From Actinomycetota bacterium (GTDB lineage Bacteria; Actinomycetota; Actinomycetes; Nanopelagicales; Nanopelagicaceae): a DNA stretch of 46,817 bases. A program made the position numbers and the translations under genes. The notes beneath the pieces were generated by a model that searched no databases, was not told the DNA's origin, and saw only the letters and a program-made list of their open reading frames with translations. The stretch spans positions 1-46,817 of the forward strand of contig WLNK01000001.1 in NCBI GenBank assembly GCA_009699795.1. Direction: 5' to 3'. Position 1 is the stretch's first letter. Each line of letters opens with the position of its first letter. This document shows, in pieces, positions 24,870 through 33,654 of the stretch.

Positions 24870-26353
24870 TGACCGCACGCGTTAAAGGACCAACCGATCA
24901 TGTTGTTGTGGTTGGCGCAGGTCTTGCCGGATTAAGCGCCGCGCTTCGACTAGCTGGTGCTGGAAGAAAAGTTACAGTTGTTGAACGTGAAGGCGTTCCT
25001 GGCGGGCGCAATGGGCTACTTAATAAAGATGGATATGCATTCGATACTGGCCCATCTGTTTTAACGATGCCGTCACTCATTAACGATGCCTTTAATTGCG
25101 TCGGCGAAGATATGAAGGATTGGCTCGAACTCATGCCGCTTTCACCTTTGTACAGAGCTTTTTATGCTGATGGAACTCAAATTGATGTCCACGCAAATAC
25201 TGCTCAGATGGAAGAAGAGATTCGTCGCACCGTGAGTGCCGAAGAAGCGCTGGGCTATCGCAAGTATGTGGACTTTGTAACAAAGTTATACAAGTATGAG
25301 ATGAACGATTTTATCGATAGAAATATTGATTCGCCTCTTAACTTGTTAACACCAAACCTGGCAAGACTTATCGCTCTTGGTGGATTTCGCAGGCTTTCGC
25401 CAAAGGTTAATCAATTTCTCAAAGATCCACGCCTGCAAAAGGTTTATTCATTCCAAGCCATGTATGCGGGTGTAAGTCCACAGCAGGCATTGGCAATCTA
25501 CGCAGTGATTGCATATATGGATTCAGTCAACGGGGTCTTCTTCCCCAAAGGAGGAATGCATGCTGTTCCACGAGCACTAGCAGCGGCTGCAGAAAAGCAT
25601 GGCGTCACATTTAAGTACAACACTACGGTGACCAAACTCGATATCGAGAATTCGCGAGTCAAAGCTGTAATGACCAATACAGGCGAACGAATTGCCTGTG
25701 ATGTTGTAGTGATGAACCCAGATTTACCAGTTGTTTGGCGTGATTTGCTCGGAAAAACTCCTGCAAAAATTAAATCTCTACGTTACTCCCCATCGTGTGT
25801 AACCCTCTTAGTGGGTTCTTCCAAAAAGTATGAACATATTGCTCACCACAATATTCACTTCGGCCATTCATGGGACGGCGTCTTTGATGAACTAATCAAT
25901 AAGAAGCAGCTAATGTCCGACCCTTCAGTACTTGTCACAGTTCCAACTCATGACGACAAATCCCTCGCACCTGCAGGTAAAGAGTCTTATTACATTCTCT
26001 TTCCAACGCCAAACCTTGATGCAGATATAGATTGGACCAAACAAGCAGGACCATACCGAGATCAAATGATTAAGACTCTTGAAGATCGCGGATACAACGG
26101 ATTTGGTGCTTCAATCGAAACGGAAGTTATGACTACTCCCCTTGATTGGCAAGCACAGGGAATGGAACGTGGTGCTCCATTTGCAAGTGCGCATACTTTC
26201 TTCCAGACAGGTCCATTTAGACCGCGAAATTTGGCTGCTGGATTTGAAAATGTTGTCTTTGCTGGTTCTGGAACACAACCAGGTGTGGGAGTTCCGATGG
26301 TGTTAATTTCGGGGCGACTTGCTGCTGAAAGAATTGTTGGACCCGTCAAATAA
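24869..26353 (+). CDS. crtI: phytoene desaturase CrtI
   Basis: CrtI is a FAD-dependent desaturase converting phytoene toward lycopene at the membrane. The 494-aa product starts with the dinucleotide fold V-V-V-G-A-G-L-A-G-L-S-A-A-L-R-L and has G-G-R-N, D-T-G-P-S-V-L-T-M and F-P-K-G-G-M-H-A-V-P. The C-terminal CrtI signature here is G-S-G-T-Q-P-G-V-G-V-P-M-V-L-I-S-G-R-L. The start overlaps the crtE stop, and the stop overlaps the crtB start, each by one base. The number of desaturation steps cannot be told from sequence. Confidence 0.94.
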   Translation: MTARVKGPTDHVVVVGAGLAGLSAALRLAGAGRKVTVVEREGVPGGRNGLLNKDGYAFDTGPSVLTMPSLINDAFNCVGEDMKDWLELMPLSPLYRAFYADGTQIDVHANTAQMEEEIRRTVSAEEALGYRKYVDFVTKLYKYEMNDFIDRNIDSPLNLLTPNLARLIALGGFRRLSPKVNQFLKDPRLQKVYSFQAMYAGVSPQQALAIYAVIAYMDSVNGVFFPKGGMHAVPRALAAAAEKHGVTFKYNTTVTKLDIENSRVKAVMTNTGERIACDVVVMNPDLPVVWRDLLGKTPAKIKSLRYSPSCVTLLVGSSKKYEHIAHHNIHFGHSWDGVFDELINKKQLMSDPSVLVTVPTHDDKSLAPAGKESYYILFPTPNLDADIDWTKQAGPYRDQMIKTLEDRGYNGFGASIETEVMTTPLDWQAQGMERGAPFASAHTFFQTGPFRPRNLAAGFENVVFAGSGTQPGVGVPMVLISGRLAAERIVGPVK

Positions 26354-27258
26354 TGAATGAACTCGATGCTGCGAAGATTTATGACTTTCGTCTTCGTGAA
26401 TCGTACGCGGAATGTAAAAGGCTCAATGCTTTACACGGAAAGACTTACTACCTAGCCACACTTCTTCTTCCAAAATCTAAGAGACCATTCGTTCATGCAC
26501 TATATGGATTTGCTCGATTTGCAGATGAAATTGTCGATGATTTAGCTTCCACACTTTCTCCTCAAGAAAAAGCAGATGCGCTTTCAAAATGGAGCGCTGG
26601 CGTTCTTTTGGATTTGAAAAATGGGACTAGCCAAGATTCGATTGGCAGAGCTCTCGTTGACACTGCGAAGAGATTTGATATTCCCCATCAACATTTTGTT
26701 GATTTTCTCCATTCAATGACTATGGATCTTACGATTACCGAATATCAAAGTTATGAAGATTTACTCGCATATGTTTACGGTTCTGCTGCAGTGATTGGCT
26801 TAGAAATGGTTCCGGTCCTTGGTTACAGCGATGCGAAAGCTTTTGAGGCGGCGAAAAAACTTGGAATCGCTTTCCAATTAGCTAATTTCATTCGTGATGT
26901 CGGTGAAGACTTAGATCGTGGGCGTGTATATCTGCCCTTGAATGAATTAGCCGAGCATGGAGTCGATCGCCAGATGCTTGAAAGACGAATCCTGACACCG
27001 CAAATTATTAGCGCACTGAAATTTCAGATTGAACGCGTACGAAAGTTGCAAGATGAGGCTGCGCCGGGAATTGAACTCTTGGATAAAACAAGCCGCCCAT
27101 GTATTCGCGCTGCAAGTGAACTTTATTGTGGCATTGTCGATGAAGTCGAAGCCATTGGTTATGACATCTTCAAAAAGCGCGCCAAAACTTCTACTCTTCG
27201 AAGGGCTCGCGTTGCAGGCCGTGCTTATTTGCAAGCAATAAGGGCGCGCATTAGGTAA
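26353..27258 (+). CDS. crtB: phytoene synthase CrtB
   Basis: CrtB joins two GGPP molecules into 15-cis-phytoene. The 301-aa protein has the squalene/phytoene synthase motifs: Y-G-F-A-R-F-A-D-E-I-V-D-D with the first aspartate cluster, Y-V-Y-G-S-A-A-V-I-G, and the second cluster N-F-I-R-D-V-G-E-D-L-D-R-G-R-V-Y-L-P. It is last in the tight crtE-crtI-crtB operon; the TPP riboswitch of the next unit begins within ten bases of its stop. Confidence 0.96.
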   Translation: MNELDAAKIYDFRLRESYAECKRLNALHGKTYYLATLLLPKSKRPFVHALYGFARFADEIVDDLASTLSPQEKADALSKWSAGVLLDLKNGTSQDSIGRALVDTAKRFDIPHQHFVDFLHSMTMDLTITEYQSYEDLLAYVYGSAAVIGLEMVPVLGYSDAKAFEAAKKLGIAFQLANFIRDVGEDLDRGRVYLPLNELAEHGVDRQMLERRILTPQIISALKFQIERVRKLQDEAAPGIELLDKTSRPCIRAASELYCGIVDEVEAIGYDIFKKRAKTSTLRRARVAGRAYLQAIRARIR

Positions 27259-27263
27259 AGTTT

Positions 27264-27352
27264 GACTTGCGGGAGCCGAAAATATTTGGCTGAGAGGATC
27301 TGAAATTCAGATCGACCGCTAGACCCGTCCGGTAATGCGGATGCGGAAAGGT
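27264..27352 (+). promoter_or_regulatory. TPP riboswitch (THI box)
   Basis: The segment has the THI-box features in order: a GAGCC/GGCTGAGA stem (27273-27296) carrying the conserved CTGAGA, a perfect P3 hairpin GATCTGA-AAT-TCAGATC (27297-27313) followed by GACC, then CCGGTAATGCGG (27329-27340) and the closing GCGGAAAGG. The ribosome-binding purines (GGAAAGG, 27345-27351) lie in the 3' strand, eight bases before the ATG of the next gene, so translational control by thiamine pyrophosphate is likely. No T-rich terminator hairpin is seen. Confidence 0.92.
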
Positions 27353-27359
27353 AATAAAC

Positions 27360-27950
27360 ATGTCATCAATTCTCTTCACAGCTTGGGGTTACCAAGTCTC
27401 AGTCCTTGAGGCACTTGCTTCAATTACATCCTTTATCGGAGTTGGGCTCGGCGTCACCGCCAAGAGAATCACTTGGCCATGGTGGGCTTTAAGTAGCGCA
27501 CTTTATGGAATCTTTTTTCTACAAGCTAAATTATTTGCAAGTGCAGCACTGCAAATTGTTTTTATCATCGCAGCGGTCTGGGGATGGTTTGGCTGGGAAC
27601 CTAAAGGGGCTAAACCGGGCGCTCTCTCAAATAAGAAACGAGCTCTTTGCATCGCAGCACTCTTTGCATCAACTCTTGCACTTGCTCCACTTTTGAAAAA
27701 CTTGGGAGCTGCCTCAACGACGACAGATTCATTTCTATTCTTTGGTTCGCTCATCGCTCAAATACTGATGGTTTATGAGAAATATGAATCTTGGCCAATC
27801 TGGCTCGTAGTTGACTGTGTTGGCACAATTTTGTATGCCTCTCTTGGTTATTGGTTTACTGCCGCCCTTTATGCAGCCTTTACAGTGATTGCAGCATTTG
27901 GATGGAGCCGTTGGTATGGATCTCATCGCCGCGCTATTAGATCTTTGTAA
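27360..27950 (+). CDS. pnuT: PnuC-family transporter, probable thiamine transporter PnuT
   Basis: This 196-aa protein has about seven membrane helices and PnuC features: the W-x-x-G-x-x-x-x-x-x-Y-x-x-F-F-L-Q-A-K-L-F-A-S-A-x-L-Q-x-x-F segment, the W-G-W-F-G-W block and E-S-W-P-I-W-L-V-V-D near the end. PnuC family members move nicotinamide riboside, riboflavin or thiamine by facilitated diffusion; the TPP riboswitch directly upstream points to thiamine (PnuT). Such carriers depend on intracellular phosphorylation to trap substrate, and a kinase-like gene overlaps its 3' end by 35 bases. Confidence 0.85.
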   Translation: MSSILFTAWGYQVSVLEALASITSFIGVGLGVTAKRITWPWWALSSALYGIFFLQAKLFASAALQIVFIIAAVWGWFGWEPKGAKPGALSNKKRALCIAALFASTLALAPLLKNLGAASTTTDSFLFFGSLIAQILMVYEKYESWPIWLVVDCVGTILYASLGYWFTAALYAAFTVIAAFGWSRWYGSHRRAIRSL

Positions 27951-28452
27951 GGCAAGCGAACGGCCAATAATTGCAATTGATGGACCTGCAGGAGCTGGCA
28001 AAACAACGCTTGCTGCAACTATTAAAATGGCACTCGCACCGCAATTATCTGTTCAGGTGATTCACATGGATGATTTATATAACGGGTGGCGTTTTGCGCT
28101 GGGTAATGAATTAACTTCGGTGCTCCAAAATATTGTTAAAGCCCACCAAGATAAGAAACCATATGTATTTAATAAATATGACTGGAGTCAAGGTGATTTT
28201 GGTGAGGAACAGAATTTGGAATCTGCGGATTTATTGATTTTGGAAGGCGTTGGTAGCGGGCAACGTTCAATACGAGAGAATTTATCAACACTTATTTGGG
28301 TTGATATTGCACCCGTAGCCGGAGTTGCTCGCGTACTTAATCGAGACGGTTTTGATCTAGAGCCTCAAATGCGCGAGTGGCTTATCGCACAATCTCAACA
28401 CTTTCGGGCAAACTCGACACAAGAAGAATCAGAGTTCATCCTCACCAATTGA
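27916..28452 (+). CDS. P-loop (uridine kinase-like) nucleotide-binding kinase
   Basis: This 178-aa protein has a Walker A loop D-G-P-A-G-A-G-K-T-T-L near residue 20, an early H-M-D-D-L-Y-N-G-W block like the substrate-binding D-D-F-Y of uridine/panthothenate-type kinases, N-K-Y-D-W, and the Walker B-like L-L-I-L-E-G-V-G-S-G. The exact substrate is unknown. The ATG at 27916 has GGAG eight bases upstream and lies inside pnuT, so it is in the same riboswitch-controlled message. A role in phosphorylating imported thiamine is possible but unproven; a nucleoside kinase is the alternative. Confidence 0.75.
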   Translation: MDLIAALLDLCKASERPIIAIDGPAGAGKTTLAATIKMALAPQLSVQVIHMDDLYNGWRFALGNELTSVLQNIVKAHQDKKPYVFNKYDWSQGDFGEEQNLESADLLILEGVGSGQRSIRENLSTLIWVDIAPVAGVARVLNRDGFDLEPQMREWLIAQSQHFRANSTQEESEFILTN

Positions 28453-28471
28453 GAGGGTCCTTCTGCATAAA

Positions 28472-30394
28472 ATGGCAGATATGTCTGACCTCACTGGCGA
28501 ATTAATTGATGGGCGATATCAGCTCATCCGCAATATTGCCGGCGGCGGAATGGCCACTATCTATGAAGCTCTAGATACTCGTCTTGATCGCAAGGTTGCT
28601 GTCAAAGTAATGCATCCGCATTTAGCTCAGGATGAAAAATTTGTGGAGAGATTCATTCGCGAAGCAAAAGCAGCAGCCGCGCTTTCACATCCAAATATTG
28701 TTTCTGTACAAGACCAAGGTTGGAACCAGAGTGGAGTTCCCGCTGTATTCATTGTCATGGAAATGGTTGAGGGTCACACGCTTCGAGAATATTTAAATGA
28801 GCAAGGTTCGATGACTGTCCGAGACGGGGTCAAATTTCTGCTTCCCATATTGAGCGCTCTTTCTGCGGCACACAAATTAGGAATTGTTCATAGAGATATC
28901 AAACCCGAAAACATTTTGATCTCTAAAGAGGGTCGTATAAAGATTGCGGATTTTGGGCTTGCTAAAGGAACTCTTATCGGTGAAACAATGACAGCGGAAG
29001 CAAGTGTCATTCTCGGAAGCGTTTCCTATCTTTCTCCTGAGCAAGTTTCTCGGGGAATTGCAGATCCCAGAAGCGATGTTTACTCAGTAGCGGTGACGGC
29101 TTTTGAAATGTTTACTGGAGAAAAACCTTTTTCCGGAGAAGAACCAATTCAAATTGCCTATATGCACGTTAATAACCGTGTCCCGAAGATGAGCGCCATG
29201 ACAAATAATATTCCTGAAGCGTTAGATGAGCTAATTTATCGAGCCACAAACGCAGATCCAGATAAGCGTCCACGCGATGCATCTGAATTTCATTTTGAAC
29301 TCTCAAAAATTTCAATTGCACTCGATCCTAAGCAAAACCAAATGAGTCTCGAACTCGATATTCCAGTGGAGCCCATGAGACCTTCAAGAAAATCTCGTAA
29401 AGAGAAAAATAAAGCGAAGAAGGACGAAAAGGAAAAAACAATAGTTCTGAAAGAACCAAGCATAAATAAGATAGAAACAACAGCTCAGGTTAGAAAACGT
29501 AAAAGAGTAAGCAAGCGAGTGCGTCGCAATAGATTTATTGCGTTTTTCCTAGCAATAGCGTTAGGGGCAGGCGGTTGGTATGTACTCATCGGACCTGGTT
29601 CTAAAGTTGTTGTTCCTTCCGTAATCGGTGGAACCGAGAGTGATGCACAAAGCACACTCAAGCCTTTAGGGCTTACATCTGCTGTTGTTGAAAAGCGCTT
29701 TGATGAAGAAATTCCTGAAGGACGAATTATCGAATCGATTCCTGGTGGTGGAGGTCGAGTAGATGCAAATGGTCAAGTAAAACTTGTAATCTCCAAAGGC
29801 CCAGAACGTTACGAAATACCTACCCTTGCGGGATTAACTCCTGAGGCTGCGGTAAATCTACTTGCCAAACTACCGATTAAAGTTGGAGATATCAGCGAGG
29901 AATTTAACTCGACTATTCCTAAGGGATTTGTAATTTCTTCAACACCTAAAACAGGTGAAAAAGTAAAGCGTGACTCCTTGATCAATATCCTGGTAAGCAA
30001 AGGTGTTGAAACGGTAAATCTTGATTCCTACGTTGGTAAGAGTCGTGATCAAGCGTTAAATGAACTCACCGATTCTGGATTTATTGTTGTCCCTAAAGAT
30101 GTTTATGATGAAAAAATAATGGCTGGCCTGGTAATTAGCCAAACCCCTGCTGGCGGAGCTCCTGCGACTAAGGGCTCAAAAATCACACTTTTAGTTTCAA
30201 AAGGATCTGAATATGTTTATATCCCTGAAGCAATCACAGGTAAATCGCTAGCTGAAGTAAAGAATTTACTTGCCGATCTTGAGATTGGAATTAAATTTAA
30301 TTACATCAAGAAGAGTGGCAAGAACTGGTCGATGACACCAAAGCCACCTCTAAAACTTAAGCGTGGAAGCAAGGTAACTATCAAGGTTTGGTAG
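28472..30394 (+). CDS. PASTA-domain serine/threonine protein kinase (PknB/PknL type)
   Basis: This is a transmembrane signalling kinase. The 640-aa protein has a cytoplasmic Hanks-type kinase domain (about 14-280) with the loop G-G-G-M-A-T-I-Y (24-31), catalytic K45, H-R-D-I-K-P-E-N, D-F-G and S-P-E-Q. A basic, charged linker follows, then one membrane helix (about 353-372) and four extracellular PASTA repeats recognisable by V-P-S-V-I-G-G-T and repeated I-S-K-G / V-S-K-G endings. PASTA domains sense muropeptides or lipid II in the PknB family. A second ATG at 28481 is possible. The order after a GGPP synthase resembles the mycobacterial pknL locus. Confidence 0.93.
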   Translation: MADMSDLTGELIDGRYQLIRNIAGGGMATIYEALDTRLDRKVAVKVMHPHLAQDEKFVERFIREAKAAAALSHPNIVSVQDQGWNQSGVPAVFIVMEMVEGHTLREYLNEQGSMTVRDGVKFLLPILSALSAAHKLGIVHRDIKPENILISKEGRIKIADFGLAKGTLIGETMTAEASVILGSVSYLSPEQVSRGIADPRSDVYSVAVTAFEMFTGEKPFSGEEPIQIAYMHVNNRVPKMSAMTNNIPEALDELIYRATNADPDKRPRDASEFHFELSKISIALDPKQNQMSLELDIPVEPMRPSRKSRKEKNKAKKDEKEKTIVLKEPSINKIETTAQVRKRKRVSKRVRRNRFIAFFLAIALGAGGWYVLIGPGSKVVVPSVIGGTESDAQSTLKPLGLTSAVVEKRFDEEIPEGRIIESIPGGGGRVDANGQVKLVISKGPERYEIPTLAGLTPEAAVNLLAKLPIKVGDISEEFNSTIPKGFVISSTPKTGEKVKRDSLINILVSKGVETVNLDSYVGKSRDQALNELTDSGFIVVPKDVYDEKIMAGLVISQTPAGGAPATKGSKITLLVSKGSEYVYIPEAITGKSLAEVKNLLADLEIGIKFNYIKKSGKNWSMTPKPPLKLKRGSKVTIKVW

Positions 30395-30404
30395 GGTTGG
30401 GCGC

Positions 30405-31268
30405 ATGTCTTCGGTAGCGAAAAAACCGCGAATCGGAGCTCACACCCCCACAACTGGTGGAATGGCAAAGCGATCAATTGCTTATGCCGAAACAATTGGT
30501 GCCGAAGCAATTCAAGTATTTACCTCTAACCCTCGTGGTTGGGCAATGCCAGATACTAATCATGAAGCAGATGCGCTCTTTCGCGAAAAGACACAAAGCC
30601 TAGACATCGAAACCTACGTTCATGCTCCCTTCTTGATTAATCTCGGTTCACCAACTGAGGCAACATATAAAAACTCACTTGCCTCTACCGAATACTCACT
30701 TAAGCGAGGCAAAGAAATTGGTGCACTTGGCGTTGTGGTGCATACCGGCTCGGCTGTAAATGAAGACTTTGTTGCAAAAGCATGGAAGCAAATAAATAAG
30801 GGAATGATGCCAATCCTTAGCGCGCTGACAGATGACGCACCAATGCTTCTGCTTGAACCAACTGCTGGGCAAGGTCAATCACTTGTGAAAAAGTTAGATG
30901 ATTTAACGAATTACCTTAAAGCGCTCGAATATCATCCAAAAGTTGGCATCTGTTTGGATACCTGTCATGTTTTTGCTGCAGGTCATGACATCGCCAAAAA
31001 AGGTGGAATGAAAGAAACCCTTGATCTTCTCGTTGAAATTGCCGGTATAGAGAGAATTCAACTTATCCATGCAAATGACTCTATGGATGTCTGCGGTGCG
31101 CTTAAAGATCGTCATCAAAACATTGGTGATGGATTCATCGGGGTTGATCCATTTAAAGAGCTTCTCAAGCACCCCGCTGTTATAAATGCTCCTCTCATTT
31201 TGGAAACACCCGGAATGGAACCTGAACATGGCAAGGAAGTAGCACTGCTTAAGAAACTACGCGGATGA
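30405..31268 (+). CDS. nfo: endonuclease IV (AP endonuclease Nfo)
   Basis: This is an AP endonuclease of base excision repair using three zinc ions. The 287-aa TIM-barrel protein starts R-I-G-A-H-T-P-T-T-G-G and carries the Nfo metal-binding blocks: Y-V-H-A-P-F-L-I-N-L, V-V-H-T-G-S, L-L-E-P-T-A-G-Q-G, C-L-D-T-C-H-V-F-A-A-G-H-D, I-H-A-N-D-S, D-R-H-Q-N-I-G-D-G-F-I-G and L-E-T-P-G. It overlaps the next gene by 4 bases. Confidence 0.95.
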   Translation: MSSVAKKPRIGAHTPTTGGMAKRSIAYAETIGAEAIQVFTSNPRGWAMPDTNHEADALFREKTQSLDIETYVHAPFLINLGSPTEATYKNSLASTEYSLKRGKEIGALGVVVHTGSAVNEDFVAKAWKQINKGMMPILSALTDDAPMLLLEPTAGQGQSLVKKLDDLTNYLKALEYHPKVGICLDTCHVFAAGHDIAKKGGMKETLDLLVEIAGIERIQLIHANDSMDVCGALKDRHQNIGDGFIGVDPFKELLKHPAVINAPLILETPGMEPEHGKEVALLKKLRG

Positions 31269-32125
31269 GCGCACGTCATCAGCTTCAATTAAAACTCGCT
31301 CCTTGGGCACTCTTATCTGTATCAGCATCATGGGGCCTTGCCTTCGTAGTAATGAAAGATGCGCTCGTCAGACAAGATGTGATGAGTTTCTTATCAACGC
31401 GCTTTATTGTCGCTGTAATTGCAATGCTTGCGATTCGTCCTCAAGTCATTAAGAAGATCAATGGTGATTTACTCGTACGCGCAGCCGCAGCCGGATTCTT
31501 CCTTGGAACCGGATACATTTTTCAAACACTAGGTCTTGAGCGAACAGGAGCAGCAGTTACTGGTTTTGTTACTGGCCTCTATGTCGTACTCACTCCAGTA
31601 TTTGCCGCTTTATTTTTCCGTGAACGTATAACCAAACTAACTTGGTTCTGTGTTGCTCTAGCAACGATTGGATTGGCACTACTTTCGCTGCATGGTTGGT
31701 CCGTTGGTTTTGGTGAATTTTTAGTTTTTATTAGCGCAATTGCCTTTGCTGCTCACATTCTTGCACTCGGCAAATGGAGTTCTGGGCGAGATTCTTATGC
31801 CATGACTATCGTTCAACTTTCGGTCTGTGCGCTCTTAACCGGTGCCATTTCTCTCTCTCAAGGTTTTCAAGCGCCACCAGATAGCGGAGTTTGGTCGGTA
31901 GTTATTTTCACCGCAATTATTTGCACGGCCGTGGCATTTATCGTACAAACTTGGTCGCAGGCTCATATGACTTCAACAAAGGTGGCGGTAATCCTCACTA
32001 TGGAAGTTGTCTTTGCCGCACTCTTTGCCGTCATTTTTGGCGGAGAAGTTCTTACTTTCCAAGTCTTAAGCGGTGGAATACTCGTTCTCATTGCGATGTA
32101 TTTGATTGTCATCAAAGAGGCATGA
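31265..32125 (+). CDS. EamA/DMT-family transporter
   Basis: This 286-aa protein has about ten membrane helices in two EamA repeats. It has the W-G-L-A-F-V-V-M-K near-N-terminal block, G-T-G-Y-I-F-Q-T-L-G-L-x-x-T, and the second-repeat A-F-I-V-Q-T-W-S-Q-A segment followed by a E-V-V-F-A-A-L-F-A motif. DMT carriers export metabolites or amino acids; the substrate is not evident. Its ATGA overlap with nfo and close spacing to ltaE suggest a co-transcribed group. Confidence 0.88.
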   Translation: MSARHQLQLKLAPWALLSVSASWGLAFVVMKDALVRQDVMSFLSTRFIVAVIAMLAIRPQVIKKINGDLLVRAAAAGFFLGTGYIFQTLGLERTGAAVTGFVTGLYVVLTPVFAALFFRERITKLTWFCVALATIGLALLSLHGWSVGFGEFLVFISAIAFAAHILALGKWSSGRDSYAMTIVQLSVCALLTGAISLSQGFQAPPDSGVWSVVIFTAIICTAVAFIVQTWSQAHMTSTKVAVILTMEVVFAALFAVIFGGEVLTFQVLSGGILVLIAMYLIVIKEA

Positions 32126-32138
32126 GAGGCTTCTGCAC

Positions 32139-33176
32139 ATGGCGATAGACCTTCGATCTGACACTGTCACAAAACCATCCAAAGCTATGCGCGAAGTTAT
32201 TGCAGCAGCACCTGTAGGCGATGATGTTTATGGTGATGACTCAACTGTAAATTCACTTGAAGAACGAGTCGCTGAAATGTTTGGGAAAGAAGCTGGACTA
32301 TTTACTCCAACTGGATCGCTTGCAAATCAATTAGCAATTCGCATGTTGGTTGCGCCGGGCGAGGAACTACTCGCTGAAACAAATTCTCACATTGTCAGAG
32401 CAGAATTAGGCGCTGCCGCCACTTTTAGCGGAATCACCACGCGCACTTGGCCAGCCAAGAACGGCTTGCTTAAGGCCAGTGACGCACTCGAAATTGCGCG
32501 ACCAAATTCTGGACCATATTTAGTATCAACAACTGCAATCGCCGTTGAAAATACACATAATTTTGGTGGCGGCACTGTCCAACCGCTTGAAGAGATAAAA
32601 GCGTTGCGTAAAGGCGCCGACGACCTTGGAGTAGCTCTTCATCTCGATGGCGCAAGAATTTGGAATGCCCATGTTGCATCAGGAGTTTCCTTCAAGGAAT
32701 ATGGAAAATATTTCGACACGATTAGCGTCTGTCTTTCTAAAGGACTTGGCGCTCCAGTTGGTTCTCTCATGCTCTCGACAAAAGATCGTGTGGCTAAAGC
32801 ACGTGTGTGGCGTAAGCGATATGGAGCGGGCATGCGCCAAATTGGCTTGCTAGCGGCTGCAGGTCATTATGCCCTCGATAATAATATTTCGCGGCTTTCA
32901 GAGGATCATCGTCTTGCAAAGAAAATTGCAGTAGCAGTTGCAGAGTTAAATCCAGCTCTTATCGACCCTACAACTGTTGACACTAATATCGTTGGTCTAG
33001 ATCTTGCATCCCTTGGAATGAGTGCAGCTGAACTTGCCACGACATTTCGCGAAAAAGGTTTATGGATTAGTGCTCTAGGTCCAAAATATGCGCGTCTTGT
33101 GACTCATCTAGATTTCAATGAAAGCCAATGTGATGAAGCAATTGAAATTTTAAAGAGCGCCCTCAAAGCGAAGTAG
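32139..33176 (+). CDS. ltaE: low-specificity L-threonine aldolase
   Basis: This PLP enzyme cleaves threonine or allo-threonine to glycine and acetaldehyde. The 345-aa product begins I-D-L-R-S-D-T-V-T-K-P, has the G-D-D-V-Y-G-D-D block, the E-N-T-H-N-F-G-G-G segment, H-L-D-G-A-R-I-W-N and the PLP lysine in C-L-S-K-G-L-G-A-P-V-G-S. The frame opens at 32106, but the family N-terminus fits the ATG at 32139, with GAGAGG about nine bases upstream. Its last 27 bases overlap the ogt gene on the other strand. Confidence 0.92.
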   Translation: MAIDLRSDTVTKPSKAMREVIAAAPVGDDVYGDDSTVNSLEERVAEMFGKEAGLFTPTGSLANQLAIRMLVAPGEELLAETNSHIVRAELGAAATFSGITTRTWPAKNGLLKASDALEIARPNSGPYLVSTTAIAVENTHNFGGGTVQPLEEIKALRKGADDLGVALHLDGARIWNAHVASGVSFKEYGKYFDTISVCLSKGLGAPVGSLMLSTKDRVAKARVWRKRYGAGMRQIGLLAAAGHYALDNNISRLSEDHRLAKKIAVAVAELNPALIDPTTVDTNIVGLDLASLGMSAAELATTFREKGLWISALGPKYARLVTHLDFNESQCDEAIEILKSALKAK

Positions 33177-33644
33177 CCATTCTTTCTTATTTAATCCGTA
33201 GGCATAATTTCCCAGTGCTCCCCCAGTTTTAACAATGCGATGACAGGGAACAACAAGAACAATTGCGTTCTTTGCACAAGCACTGCCTGCCGCACGAACA
33301 GCGGCAGGACTGCCAGCTCGATCGGCTAAATCTGCATACGAAAGAGTTTTTCCGGGCACAACTTTGCGCATTGCCTTCCAGGCCGACTGAGAAAAAGCAG
33401 CACCTGGTTGGGAGACCTTTATTGAATTAATCGCAGATATATCGCCGTCGAAATAGTCATCTAGCAAATCTGAAACCACGGGAATTCGCTTTACTTCTTT
33501 AAATTCTCTCTCGTAATCTTCCAAAGACAAGCTCTCTCGCAAAGCTTTTTGAGTAGATAGATTTGCACCAAGGAGTAAATCTTGATCTGCAATGAGGTTT
33601 AAGACTCCTATTGGAGTTTTGTGCGAAGCAAAAAGAAGTGGCAC
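33150..33644 (-). CDS. ogt: methylated-DNA--protein-cysteine methyltransferase
   Basis: This suicide DNA-repair protein transfers the alkyl group from O6-alkylguanine to its own cysteine. The C-terminal domain has R-A-A-G-S-A-C-A-K-N, the active-site V-V-P-C-H-R-I-V, and the family G-x-L-G-x-Y-x-x-G-L-x-x-K-x-x-L-L-x-x-E block. The frame is open to a TTG at 33680, inside aroG; the GTG at 33644, just past the aroG stop, gives 164 aa and a family-like start, so I prefer it with moderate certainty. It ends convergently over ltaE. Confidence 0.92.
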   Translation of the reverse strand: MPLLFASHKTPIGVLNLIADQDLLLGANLSTQKALRESLSLEDYEREFKEVKRIPVVSDLLDDYFDGDISAINSIKVSQPGAAFSQSAWKAMRKVVPGKTLSYADLADRAGSPAAVRAAGSACAKNAIVLVVPCHRIVKTGGALGNYAYGLNKKEWLLRFEGAL

Positions 33645-33654
33645 GTCGCCTAAA

